Shown here in pieces: positions 15,096 to 23,494 of a stretch of 36,441 nt of DNA. Both the position numbers and the translations under genes were made by a program. The stretch lies in assembly GCA_002428325.1 (NCBI GenBank), contig DIVR01000011.1, positions 1 to 36,441 of the forward strand. Direction: 5' to 3'. This DNA is from a bacterium UBP4_UBA6127. Its GTDB lineage: Bacteria; UBP4; UBA4092. The first letter of the stretch is position 1. Every line of letters starts with the position of its first letter. The notes beneath the pieces were generated by a model. It was not told where the DNA came from, searched no databases, and saw nothing but the letters and a program-made list of their open reading frames with translations.

Positions 15096-15118
15096 GAGCC
15101 AGACCTGAAGGTCGGCTC
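15096..15118. terminator. Bidirectional terminator between convergent genes
   Basis: GAGCC-A-GACC, loop TGAA, GGTC-GGCTC: a 9-bp stem with one bulged A. On the minus strand nine T follow at once, a strong terminator for the peptidase gene; on the plus strand AATTTT follows, weaker, for the transporter. Confidence 0.85.
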
Positions 15119-15154
15119 AATTTTAAGCAAAGCTTCTTGTGTTTTGGAAAAAAG

Positions 15155-16213
15155 TTACGGAATCCAGTCCATTTCCGGGGTAACCGCTTCCAGAAAAGCG
15201 GCCAGAAGTTTAGCAGTATTTTCCAAATCATCCACGTGCAGGACTTCATTGGGAGTATGCATATAACGCAGGGGGACAGAGACCACGGCGGTAGCCATCC
15301 CGGCCCGGGCAACCTGCATAGCGATAGCATCGGTGCCTGAATGCCAGGGGGAAGCTTCTCGCTGATGAGGGATTTTCTTGTTTTTGGCAACTGAGAAAAG
15401 CAGTTTTTGCACCTTGGGATTAATCTGGGCGCCAATGGCAATCATGGGGCCATCCCCCAGTTTAAAGTCCCCTTTTTTCTTCTTATCGGAAGCCGGGTTA
15501 TCGGTGGCATGGCTGACATCCACCGCAATACCGACGGTAGCATCTACACCAAAGGAACTGGACCGGCTGCCAGCATAAGTGGTTTCTTCCTGAGTGGTGG
15601 CTACAAAACAGACACAGGGTTTGATTTTCTTTCCTTTAAGCAGTTTCATGGTTTCAATGAGGACATAGGCACCCATTTTGTCATCAAAGGCATGGGAGGT
15701 ATAGACTTTCTCCGAGAGGGCTTCCATGGTGGATGCGTAAGTGATAGGGTCACCTACATTGACCCGTTTCAAGGCTTCTTCTTTAGAAGCAGCTCCGATA
15801 TCGATCCAGAGGTCGTCTAATTCGACATTCTTCCCTCTTTCCTCCTGTTTCATCAGGTGGATAGCTTTTCTGCCTAAAACTCCCAGGACCGGCCCTTTTT
15901 CCCCATGAATCCAGACTCTCTGGCCTACGACCACGGTAGCGTCATGGCCGCCGATGGGCCCGAAATATAAATACCCTTCATCGGTAATATATTGCACCAT
16001 AAAACCAATCTCATCGACATGGGCGGCCAGCATAATGCGAGGGGAGCCTTTGGGATTGAGAATGGCAATGGAATTGCCCAGGATATCAGCATTGACCTTA
16101 TCGACATATTGGGCGGCTTCTTTACGCCATAAGGCGGCTGCGGGCTGTTCAAACCCGGCGGGGCTGGGGGTGTTGATCAACTGCTTTAAAAAATCCAGTG
16201 ATTTCTTGCTCAT
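15155..16213 (-). CDS. M42-family metallo-aminopeptidase
   Basis: A 352-residue cytosolic enzyme of peptidase family M42 (FrvX/glutamyl or leucyl aminopeptidase, TET type), which removes N-terminal residues from peptides with two metal ions and usually forms a dodecamer. Visible site residues: H65 and D67 in MLAAHVDEIGFMV, the bridging aspartate in HAFDDKMGAYVLIE, the catalytic glutamate pair in TTQEETTYAGS, the aspartate in AVDVSHATD and the last histidine in SPWHSGTDA. The frame extends to a TTG at 16243, but that would bury the GAAGGAG ribosome site inside the gene; the ATG at 16213 follows this site properly. It stands alone with its own terminator. Confidence 0.9.
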   Translation of the reverse strand: MSKKSLDFLKQLINTPSPAGFEQPAAALWRKEAAQYVDKVNADILGNSIAILNPKGSPRIMLAAHVDEIGFMVQYITDEGYLYFGPIGGHDATVVVGQRVWIHGEKGPVLGVLGRKAIHLMKQEERGKNVELDDLWIDIGAASKEEALKRVNVGDPITYASTMEALSEKVYTSHAFDDKMGAYVLIETMKLLKGKKIKPCVCFVATTQEETTYAGSRSSSFGVDATVGIAVDVSHATDNPASDKKKKGDFKLGDGPMIAIGAQINPKVQKLLFSVAKNKKIPHQREASPWHSGTDAIAMQVARAGMATAVVSVPLRYMHTPNEVLHVDDLENTAKLLAAFLEAVTPEMDWIP

Positions 16214-16484
16214 TTGATTTATTTTCTCCTTCTTTTTGGCCAATGGGATGGGGTATCAACCGTACCCCGGCAGGTGTCCGGGGAATTGATTTCCATCATA
16301 GGATGAAATCTATTACCTGTAAACCAGAAATTTCTCTTTATTATCGTTTGGGTATCGGCTTTTTAACGGAGTGTCTCTGACCCTCTCCGTTACAACTCCG
16401 TTCCCAACCCCCCAAAACCGGGATTTAAAAAAGAGGGTTTGTCGGGATATTTTGTCTCCGAAAGAATAATGATAAAGTATTTAC

Positions 16485-17432
16485 ATGAAAAAAAATAATT
16501 TGTCGCTATTTTTGGTTTTTGTACTGATATTTTCTTGGTTTGGGATAATGGCGATGAGCCAGCCTTCAACAGGTGGAACGGAGGGAAATACTCCCACCAT
16601 CATTTCCCATTCCATGAGCCTGATGGATGCCGTGGTGCTGGGCTTGACTGAAGGCATCACCGAATATCTACCGGTCAGTTCTACCGGCCATCTTTACCTG
16701 GCAGGAAAACTGCTGGGGATGGGGCAGACCCCGGCAGAAAAAGAAGCCGTGGATGCCTATTCCATCTGTATCCAGCTGGGGGCTATCCTGGCCGTCTTTT
16801 GGCTTTATTTTGCCAGAGTCCGGGGGATGGCTATGGGGCTTATCGGAAAAGATATCCAGGGAAGAAAAAACCTGATAAATATCATGGGAGCTTTTATCCC
16901 GGCGGCTGTCATAGGGCTTCTCTTTGAAAAACATATTAAACATTATCTTTTTGGCATCTGGCCTATCATCCTATCCTGGTTTGTCGGCGGGGTAGTGATT
17001 CTCTTGATTTCCGGCTGGATGAAACGACAGACCCATTCCAAGCAGGGGGGATTGGATTCCCTGACTTTGAAATCGGCTTTATTGATCGGCTTTATGCAAT
17101 GTATAGCCATGTGGCCGGGAACCAGCCGAAGCCTGGTAACTATCTTAGGAGGAATGTTGGTGGGATTGAGCCTCCCGGCAGCAGTGGAATTCAGTTTCCT
17201 GCTGGGATTGATTACGCTTTCTGCCGCGACTGTTTATGAAGGTTATAAATTGGGTCCTCAGATTATTTCCATGTTTGGCTGGATCAATCCTTTGATTGGG
17301 CTGGCCGTCGCTTTTATATCGGCAGCGGCAGCTGTTAAATGGATGGTCAGTTACCTGAACCGGCATCCGCTGACTCTTTTTGGCTATTACCGAATTGGAC
17401 TGGCGATTGTGGCGGCCCTGTGGTTTATCTAA
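16485..17432 (+). CDS. uppP: Undecaprenyl-diphosphatase UppP (BacA)
   Basis: A 315-residue integral membrane phosphatase that turns undecaprenyl diphosphate into the monophosphate, recycling the lipid carrier of peptidoglycan precursors. The catalytic motifs are both present: LTEGITEYLPVSSTGH (residues 54-69) with the glutamates and histidine, and WPGTSRS (210-216) with the phosphate-binding arginine; QLGAILAVFW links them. About 45 extra residues precede the usual UppP start, including a hydrophobic stretch (LSLFLVFVLIFSWFGIMAM) that could be a signal peptide or an added span. The ATG at 16485 has no good ribosome site. The HD-domain gene follows after 34 nt. Bacitracin resistance is a known side effect of this enzyme when abundant. 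Confidence 0.92.
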   Translation: MKKNNLSLFLVFVLIFSWFGIMAMSQPSTGGTEGNTPTIISHSMSLMDAVVLGLTEGITEYLPVSSTGHLYLAGKLLGMGQTPAEKEAVDAYSICIQLGAILAVFWLYFARVRGMAMGLIGKDIQGRKNLINIMGAFIPAAVIGLLFEKHIKHYLFGIWPIILSWFVGGVVILLISGWMKRQTHSKQGGLDSLTLKSALLIGFMQCIAMWPGTSRSLVTILGGMLVGLSLPAAVEFSFLLGLITLSAATVYEGYKLGPQIISMFGWINPLIGLAVAFISAAAAVKWMVSYLNRHPLTLFGYYRIGLAIVAALWFI

Positions 17433-17466
17433 CTAAAGTCATCTAATTAACAGGGGGGATAGTAAT

Positions 17467-18024
17467 ATGGAACATAAAGAAATTGTTCACTTGACCCAGG
17501 AATACGGTGGAGATTGGGCTATCTGCCATGCTGGGAGAATTTTACACTGGGTAGAAATACTGGCAGAAGGTAAACCTTATGATAAGGAAGCGGTCTGGGT
17601 GGCAGCCCATTTGCATGACTGGGGTGGATACCCTGCCTGGATTCAAGAAGGGGTTGAACATTATGACCGCTCCAGAGAAGTGGCGGAAGGCTTTCTTCGG
17701 GAAAGGAATTGTCCGGACCCTTTTCGGGATAAAGTCTTGGAGATAATCCAATGCCATCATGGAGGTCCTGCAGAGAGGTCTTTTGAATCCTGCCTCTTTA
17801 CAGATGCGGATGCTCTAGACCTTCTGGGAGTAGTTGGAACCCTTCGAATCTTTTGTATGGTCCCCAGAAATCTTAAGGGAGCCATTATGGCTGTCCAGAG
17901 ATTTCGGGAGATGTCCCTGAAGGCAATCACCTTTGAAAAGTCTAAAGAGATTGCCCAAAAAAGGGTGGAAGAGACCGATTATCTGCTGAAAAAGTTTGAT
18001 GAGGAGACCTTTGGAATTTATTAA
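17467..18024 (+). CDS. HD-domain hydrolase
   Basis: A 185-residue soluble protein of the HD superfamily, metal-dependent phosphohydrolases. The metal ligands are seen as an N-terminal histidine (H21 or H27 in CHAGRILHWVE), H50-D51 in AAHLHDWGGYP, and an aspartate in FTDADALDLLG (D113/D115); a further HH pair (QCHHGG, 97-98) suits the diiron-type subset. The layout resembles small YedJ-like proteins. The substrate, perhaps a nucleotide or phosphate ester, is not known. GGGGGG precedes the ATG at 17467, and the gene lies 34 nt behind uppP, so the two are probably cotranscribed. A terminator follows. Confidence 0.85.
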   Translation: MEHKEIVHLTQEYGGDWAICHAGRILHWVEILAEGKPYDKEAVWVAAHLHDWGGYPAWIQEGVEHYDRSREVAEGFLRERNCPDPFRDKVLEIIQCHHGGPAERSFESCLFTDADALDLLGVVGTLRIFCMVPRNLKGAIMAVQRFREMSLKAITFEKSKEIAQKRVEETDYLLKKFDEETFGIY

Positions 18025-18044
18025 TAAATATACAATTTTCAGGT

Positions 18045-18081
18045 GGGTAAGGCAGAATATTTCATCCTACCCCTTTTCTTT
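18045..18081 (+). terminator. Rho-independent terminator after the HD gene
   Basis: GGGTAAGG pairs with CCTACCCC with one bulge around a 13-nt loop, and is followed by TTTTCTTTTTTT. It closes the uppP-HD transcript. Confidence 0.6.
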
Positions 18082-18151
18082 TTTTGATAAATGGGGTATT
18101 TTATGACTGGGACATTGATTTCACTAAAATAGCAAAAAGGGAAAAAATCGG

Positions 18152-18180
18152 TTTAAAATTAATAGAAATTTGTGTATAAT
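18152..18180 (+). promoter_or_regulatory. Sigma-70 type promoter for the T2SSE_N protein
   Basis: TTTAAA (18152-18157), 17-nt spacer, then a perfect TATAAT (18175-18180). The start codon lies about 43 nt past the expected transcription start. Confidence 0.6.
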
Positions 18181-18228
18181 CTCCGATAATTGAAAATAGC
18201 CTGTCATGTAGTAAAGACGGGAGGGACT

Positions 18229-18924
18229 ATGGAAGGCACAATTGATGAGAACAGACTGATAGCTCTTCTTCTTCAGGAAAAGCTTCTTAATAAACGTCAG
18301 GTCAAGGAAGCCATGGCTGAACGGGATAAATCCCATAAACCCATGGATCAGGTCCTTCTTGATATGAAATTAGTCACACCGACTGTTTTGACCGAGTTAA
18401 GAGCTGAAATCATGGGGTTGGAACATATCCGGCTCAATGAATTACGGCTTGATTCCGGTGCCCTTAAACTTCTCCCTAAAAAATATGCAGTTGAACATCG
18501 AGCTATCCCTATCTCTCTTTCCGGAAATACTTTAACGGTTGCTATGGAACGGCCTCAGGATGTCCAGGCTATTGATGAAATTAAAATGCTGACCGGGTTT
18601 GATGTCCGGGCGGTGGTTTGCAGCCCCAAAGATATTGAATTAGGCCTCAGCCAGTACCCCATGGATGAACAGTTTGTTGAGGTTGTCCCGGCACCTCCTC
18701 CCAGCAAGGCAAAACAGGGAGTCCAATTTGCCATCTTTATGATGTTATTAATGCTTCCATTGATCATGGTCCCTATCATCGGAAAGTATTATCCTAAATT
18801 TACGGGATTGCTTCTTTCCGGGAACAATATGATTGTCGGGTTCATCATCTGGGGATTTTATTCTGTTATCTTATATTATTTATACACTTGGTTTATTGAA
18901 CGACCAACCAAACCCCGGGGATAA
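18229..18924 (+). CDS. Membrane-tethered T2SSE_N/MshEN-domain protein
   Basis: A 231-residue protein. Residues 8-60 carry two tandem 24-residue units like those of the MshEN domain at the N-terminus of GspE/PilB ATPases (RLIALLLQEKLLNKRQVKEA, then VLLDMKLVTPTVLTEL). Residues 71-140 are the second T2SSE_N part (LDSGALKLLPKKYAVEHRAIP, ERPQDVQAIDEIKMLTG, CSPKDIELGL). The AAA ATPase that should follow is absent; instead a proline-rich linker leads to two membrane helices (about 166-184 and 201-222). In cyclic-di-GMP-binding MshEN the first unit reads RLG with a later glycine; here those glycines are I and K, so binding is doubtful. The ATG at 18229, behind GGGAGGG, is better than the TTG at 18190. 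Function unknown. Confidence 0.75.
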   Translation: MEGTIDENRLIALLLQEKLLNKRQVKEAMAERDKSHKPMDQVLLDMKLVTPTVLTELRAEIMGLEHIRLNELRLDSGALKLLPKKYAVEHRAIPISLSGNTLTVAMERPQDVQAIDEIKMLTGFDVRAVVCSPKDIELGLSQYPMDEQFVEVVPAPPPSKAKQGVQFAIFMMLLMLPLIMVPIIGKYYPKFTGLLLSGNNMIVGFIIWGFYSVILYYLYTWFIERPTKPRG

Positions 18925-19027
18925 AAGCCCTTTCGTTTAGCTGCCCTCACAGCGGTCCTGTCTTTATACTATAATTATAATAATTGTGTCTTCTTGAATT
19001 ATGCCAGCCGTTTGGCGTCATTAAAAT

Positions 19028-20983
19028 ATGTATATTGAACCTCCGCACGGTAATATTGCCGTGGATAGCCGTATTAAGGTTATAAGCCGGGTCATCATTG
19101 CGGTCATGTTGATTCTGGCTGTCAGGTTGTTATATCTACAGGTTTTTCAGGGGTCGGACTATCGAACCCGGGCAGAGAACAACCGTATCCGAATTATACA
19201 AACCCGTACTCCCCGCGGCATTATTTATGACCGAAGCAATATTCCCATGGCAACCAACCGACGAGTCTTTTCCATTTTCTTTGATGCCTATGGTGAAAGT
19301 GAGAAGGATAAAAAGGATTCTTATGACCATCTGGTCCGGTTACTGCTAGACCGAAGCCCTGAGTATGCGGATGAATTGACTAAGAAAGCAGATAAATTCC
19401 AAAAGTATCGACCTCGGAAAGTTGCTGAAGATGTCGATTTTGATGTGGTATCAGCGGTAAGGGAGCAATCAGTGGACCTCCCGGGTGTCTATGTCAGGGA
19501 TGAATTCATCCGGTATTATCCCCTGGGTGCCGGGACTGCTCATTTGTTGGGGTATTTGAGAGCTATCACTATTGATGAGTTACAGCTTCCTAAATATCAG
19601 GACTATGAAAGCAATGATGTCATCGGGAAAAACGGGGTTGAGCAGGTGTATGAGCAAGACCTGCGGGGGATTGCCGGGGGCTGGATGATTGAAGTGGATG
19701 CCCGAGGCCGAAAACGCCGGGATGTCGGGCAGGTGCCTTCCATTCCAGGCAACAACCTGGTGTTAAATATCGATGCTCATCTTCAGAAGAAAGCCTATGA
19801 CCTCCTGCAAGGAAAACGGGGAACGATTGTTGCTATGGATCCCAATACCGGCGGTATTCTGGCTATGGTCTCTGAACCCAGTTATGACTCCAATATGCTT
19901 AGTGGTTATATGACAGCCAACCAATGGGCTCGAATTTCCAATGATCCGGGACATCCCATGCAGAACCGTGCCATTATGGGCAGTTATCCTCCCGGATCGG
20001 TCTTTAAATTAATGACGGCGATTGCCGGTCTGGAACATCAGAAAATCAATCCGAATACCACCTTTAATTGTCCTGGCTATTACCGGATGGGTAAATGGGT
20101 TTTTAAATGCAGCCATGTCCATGGGAATGTGAATCTCAACCGGGCCATTGCCATGTCCTGTAATATATATTTCTATCGAACTGCGCAATTGGTGGGGATA
20201 GATACCCTGTTGCAGCTGGCAGAACGTTTCGGTATTGGCCAGAATACGGGAATCGATTTGTTGAATGAGAGATCGGGTTTCCTACCGACCCGGGCATGGA
20301 AAAAGAAATATCGCAAAGAAGGCTGGTATCCCGGGGATACTGTTCAACTGGGGATTGGTCAGGGATTCCTTCTGGTTACCCCTTTGCAGATATGCAACAT
20401 GATATCGACTATTGCCAACGGAGGGACGGTCCACCGGCCTTTTATAGTTAAACAAGTTGAAGATGGCAGTGGTAGAATAATCCGTAAATACAATCCTGTG
20501 ATAGTCAGTGATATTGGCGCGTCCCAGGAAACCATGGAACTGGTCCATAAAGGCATGTGGAGTGTAGTGAATGCCGGAGGGACCGCTACTATGGCCCATC
20601 TGCCCGATGTGGCTGTTGCCGGAAAGACCGGCACTGCCCAAAGCGGTACCGGGGGGAGAGACCATGCCTGGTTCTGCGGATATGCGCCTTATGAGAAACC
20701 AGAAATCACCGTTATGGCCATGGTGGAAGAAGGCGGGTTCGGCGGGGTGGCTGCGGCCCCTCTGGCCAGGGAAATGTTCAGAACTTATTTTAATATGAAG
20801 AAGGGTATTGTCGAACCTCTGGTGCCTTCACCCAAACCTAAGAGAGAAAGCACCCTTCAAACAGATACCACTCAACAGGAAGGGACCCTGTCCCTGGATA
20901 CATCCACTACTATGGCTGGGAGAGTTGCCGATGATGGAACCGGTCATCAAAACCAACGCACTGAGCAAGACATACAAGAATAA
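19028..20983 (+). CDS. mrdA: Penicillin-binding protein 2 (elongation transpeptidase)
   Basis: A 651-residue class B PBP that cross-links peptidoglycan during rod elongation, working with RodA and MreBCD. One N-terminal span (residues 18-38) anchors it; the dimerisation/pedestal region follows (TPRGIIYDRSN at 61-71, YYPLGAGTAHLLGYL at 163-177). The transpeptidase motifs are complete: S324-V-F-K327 after YPPG, S377-C-N379, and K533-T-G-T in AGKTGTAQ. Two cysteines and two histidines near the active site (C348, C361, H363, H365) could hold zinc. The last 60 residues are polar and look disordered, and their coding sequence overlaps the next gene by 53 nt. No rodA or mre genes are beside it, which is unusual. 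Confidence 0.93.
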   Translation: MYIEPPHGNIAVDSRIKVISRVIIAVMLILAVRLLYLQVFQGSDYRTRAENNRIRIIQTRTPRGIIYDRSNIPMATNRRVFSIFFDAYGESEKDKKDSYDHLVRLLLDRSPEYADELTKKADKFQKYRPRKVAEDVDFDVVSAVREQSVDLPGVYVRDEFIRYYPLGAGTAHLLGYLRAITIDELQLPKYQDYESNDVIGKNGVEQVYEQDLRGIAGGWMIEVDARGRKRRDVGQVPSIPGNNLVLNIDAHLQKKAYDLLQGKRGTIVAMDPNTGGILAMVSEPSYDSNMLSGYMTANQWARISNDPGHPMQNRAIMGSYPPGSVFKLMTAIAGLEHQKINPNTTFNCPGYYRMGKWVFKCSHVHGNVNLNRAIAMSCNIYFYRTAQLVGIDTLLQLAERFGIGQNTGIDLLNERSGFLPTRAWKKKYRKEGWYPGDTVQLGIGQGFLLVTPLQICNMISTIANGGTVHRPFIVKQVEDGSGRIIRKYNPVIVSDIGASQETMELVHKGMWSVVNAGGTATMAHLPDVAVAGKTGTAQSGTGGRDHAWFCGYAPYEKPEITVMAMVEEGGFGGVAAAPLAREMFRTYFNMKKGIVEPLVPSPKPKRESTLQTDTTQQEGTLSLDTSTTMAGRVADDGTGHQNQRTEQDIQE

Positions 20984-21896
20984 GAAAAATAATAATAATT
21001 TTCCGGCTTTGAACCAGTTGGAGTTGGAAATTCAACCTGGGGAAATCTATGGATTTCTGGGGCCGAACGGCGCCGGAAAAACGACCACTATAAAACTGAT
21101 TCTGGGATTTATATTTCCCGACAGTGGGTCTATCTCTCTTCTGGGCCATCCGGCCTCAGATGTTGCTGTTCGGAAAAAAATCGGGTATATGCCAGAGGTC
21201 GCTAATTATTACTGGTTTCTTAAAGCCGGGGAATTAATGAATGCCTACGGCAAAATGCATCAGCTGGACAGCCAGACACGGAAAGAACGTTGCCGGGATT
21301 TACTGGCCAAGGTGGGATTGGCCGGAAAAGAAAACACCCTCCTGAAAGAATTTTCCAAAGGAATGTTGCAACGGTTCTCTCTTGCCCAGGCCTTGCTTAA
21401 TGAACCTGAATTATTGATATTGGATGAGCCGGCTTCCGGCTTAGACCCCGTTGGACGAAGAGAAATCCGGGAGATTATCCTGGATTTGCACCAAAAAGGT
21501 GTAACCATATTTTTTTCTTCCCATGAACTTTCAGCTGTGGAAATGATTTCTACCCGAGTCGGCATATTGAATAAAGGGAAACTGGTAAAAGAAGGCAGCT
21601 TATTGGAACTGCTTCCTTCTACCCGAAAAATGAGGGTGATTCTGCAAAACCATCTTTCACCCGAAGCCATCACCCGGCTGGAAAGAAAAGTGAACAGCCT
21701 GATACCCTCTGTTGAAAAACCGATTTTCCAGGCAACCGTTGAACAAAATGAAACAATTTTGCTGTTGGAAGAAAGAGACCATCTTTATCCGTTAATGAGG
21801 GTGCTGGAGGAAGAAAAACTTCCATTGGAAGCAGTAACGCCTCTCCGAGAAACCTTGGAAGACATATTCATGAAGAGCATTCAGGAGGAGAAATAA
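20931..21896 (+). CDS. ABC-2 type transporter ATP-binding protein
   Basis: A 321-residue ATPase of an ABC-2 (NatA/CcmA-like) exporter. Walker A is GPNGAGKTT (residues 44-52), the signature is the variant FSKGMLQR, Walker B is LLILDEPASGLDP and the switch histidine is in SSHELS. A C-terminal domain of about 100 residues follows, as in this class. Starts further upstream in the same frame lie well inside the PBP2 gene; the ATG pair at 20931/20934 after GGGAGAG is best, still overlapping PBP2 by 53 nt in another frame. The permease gene begins 4 nt after the stop. The pair forms one exporter; substrate not evident. Confidence 0.88.
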   Translation: MMEPVIKTNALSKTYKNKKNNNNFPALNQLELEIQPGEIYGFLGPNGAGKTTTIKLILGFIFPDSGSISLLGHPASDVAVRKKIGYMPEVANYYWFLKAGELMNAYGKMHQLDSQTRKERCRDLLAKVGLAGKENTLLKEFSKGMLQRFSLAQALLNEPELLILDEPASGLDPVGRREIREIILDLHQKGVTIFFSSHELSAVEMISTRVGILNKGKLVKEGSLLELLPSTRKMRVILQNHLSPEAITRLERKVNSLIPSVEKPIFQATVEQNETILLLEERDHLYPLMRVLEEEKLPLEAVTPLRETLEDIFMKSIQEEK

Positions 21897-21900
21897 GCCA

Positions 21901-22677
21901 ATGTTAGATTCAGTCTTAGCCCTGGCGGGGATGGTCTTCAAAGAGAATTTCAGGAAACGGGTCATTCATGTTTTCCTGGGAGTAGCCGTACTGATTTTGA
22001 TTTGGGCTGCCACCTTCAATGTGTTTACTTTGGGGGTGCAGGTGAAGTTTTTGAAGGATATTTCGTTAACAGCCATTCGAATCATCGGGGTCTTGATTAC
22101 CCTGACAGCTACAGCCGGCCAGCTTTCCAACGAATATCAGCATCGAACGATATATCCCCTGTTAGCCAAACCGGTTTCCCGGTTCCAAATTCTGATTGGG
22201 AAATTCATCGGTGCGATCTATGTGATATATCTGAATATCTTTATTTTGGGAGCCATTTTTCTTGGGCTGCTTTATTATCGGCAGCATTTTCTGGATGTCA
22301 TGACGGCAGAAGCCATTTATCTGATAGCCCTGGAATGTGGTGTCCTGGCGGCCATGTGCCTGTTTTTCTCAACATTCTTTTCGACAGCTGCGAATGTCTG
22401 CGCTTCTTTTCTGTTATATGTCATCGGGCAGTTAAAATTCGGTTATGGGAATTATATTGCCCATCGGTTTGAAACTCCGGGAGTAGGATGGGGAGTCTCC
22501 CTGATTCAGAACCCGCTGCTTCCACCCAATATGGAATATTTCAATATTGGGGATGCCATTGTCTCCGGGGCTCCGGTGCCTGTTTCTTTTATGGTCAATG
22601 CAACTTTGTATGGGGTGGGACTGATTGTCTTTTATCTGATTCTGGCAAACCTGGTATTTCTCCGCCGGGATATATAA
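21901..22677 (+). CDS. ABC-2 type transporter permease
   Basis: A 258-residue membrane protein with six predicted spans, partner of the ATPase encoded 4 nt upstream. Recognisable ABC-2 features are ENFRKRVIHVFLGVAVLIL at the first span, the loop QLSNEYQHRTIYPLLAKPVSR (residues 77-97), which is the coupling segment with its conserved R-T-I-Y-PLL-KP pattern, and LIGKFIGAIYVIYLNIFILGA after it. GGAGGAG ends the upstream gene and serves as ribosome site for the ATG at 21901. It faces the MocA-like gene tail to tail with a 19-nt gap. Transport substrate unknown. Confidence 0.85.
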   Translation: MLDSVLALAGMVFKENFRKRVIHVFLGVAVLILIWAATFNVFTLGVQVKFLKDISLTAIRIIGVLITLTATAGQLSNEYQHRTIYPLLAKPVSRFQILIGKFIGAIYVIYLNIFILGAIFLGLLYYRQHFLDVMTAEAIYLIALECGVLAAMCLFFSTFFSTAANVCASFLLYVIGQLKFGYGNYIAHRFETPGVGWGVSLIQNPLLPPNMEYFNIGDAIVSGAPVPVSFMVNATLYGVGLIVFYLILANLVFLRRDI

Positions 22678-22696
22678 GATACGGCACTAATCATTG

Positions 22697-23320
22697 TTAT
22701 ATTTCTTCCAAGGCTTTTCGATAATCATCAGGGGTATCCATATCCCGGGTAATCCAGGAATCCGTTAAAGGAATCAAGGTTACTTTATCCGGATGTCTTT
22801 GCATCAATTCTCTTAACCCTTTTTCGGGAGGGATGGAAAGTATCTCTTCCACATATCCGGCAGGAATCAGGATGGGGTGTCCTTTCCGATTTTCAAAAGA
22901 AGCTATCAGGATGGACTTATGATTTAGCGGCGCCAATGCCAGTATTTGTTTAAAGGTTTCAGGCTGAAGTCCTGGTTGATCTCCCAGGCAAATCAGGTAA
23001 GCTTGGGGAGGCGGGTCCAGATGGGTGGATAGATGTTTTAATCCGCACTGGATGGAGCTGAGCATTCCCAGAGGATAAGACCGGTTGATGATGACGGGGA
23101 GAGAATATTTATATAAAGAGGGCAGGATGTTTTCTGCCTGATATCCCAGCACAACACCCACTTGGGGGATTCCTGCTGATTGGATTGTTTCAACCAGATG
23201 GCCCAGGACGGTATTCCCCCGATATGGAAGCAGGGGTTTCAAAACCACCATATCACTGCCTTCTCTCATTCGGCTGGATTCGCCGGCTGCCAGTATTAAT
23301 GCCGCAATCAATTCACTCAT
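22697..23320 (-). CDS. MocA-like molybdenum cofactor nucleotidyltransferase
   Basis: A 207-residue nucleotidyltransferase. LAAGESSRM (residues 10-18), K28 in LKPLLPY, the GDQPG loop (113-117) and GHP (147-149) are the marks of the MobA/MocA group; SYPLGMLSSIQCGL is typical of MocA, which adds CMP to molybdopterin to make the dinucleotide form used by xanthine dehydrogenase-type enzymes. Its ATG follows GGGAG by 5 nt. It is read divergently from the molybdenum hydroxylase genes at 23495-28461, with 174 nt between them, so it most likely prepares the cofactor of that enzyme. CMP rather than GMP as substrate is inferred from this context. Confidence 0.85.
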   Translation of the reverse strand: MSELIAALILAAGESSRMREGSDMVVLKPLLPYRGNTVLGHLVETIQSAGIPQVGVVLGYQAENILPSLYKYSLPVIINRSYPLGMLSSIQCGLKHLSTHLDPPPQAYLICLGDQPGLQPETFKQILALAPLNHKSILIASFENRKGHPILIPAGYVEEILSIPPEKGLRELMQRHPDKVTLIPLTDSWITRDMDTPDDYRKALEEI

Positions 23321-23494
23321 AATATCTCCCTTAAGATGGCTGCTTTTATTTTATAACGGCTTTCCCTTCCGGTATATTTTATCTTTTCTGATAAAAATTA
23401 CTTGAAATTTCAGATACCCTTTGCCAAACTAAAGGAACTTGTAATAGCCAGAAGGGTCATGGCAGCCCTGTGAGAAGAGAAAGGCGGGCCAGAA

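Noticed and set aside
16265..16283. GC-rich hairpin CCCCGG/CCGGGG upstream of the M42 gene as a terminator
   Set aside because: It lies on the promoter side of the gene with no T-run on either strand and no gene ending into it.
23321..23494. Molybdenum cofactor riboswitch between the divergent mocA-like and hydroxylase genes
   Set aside because: No long conserved stem set or terminator-like structure could be recognised by eye; only weak -35/-10-like bases were seen.
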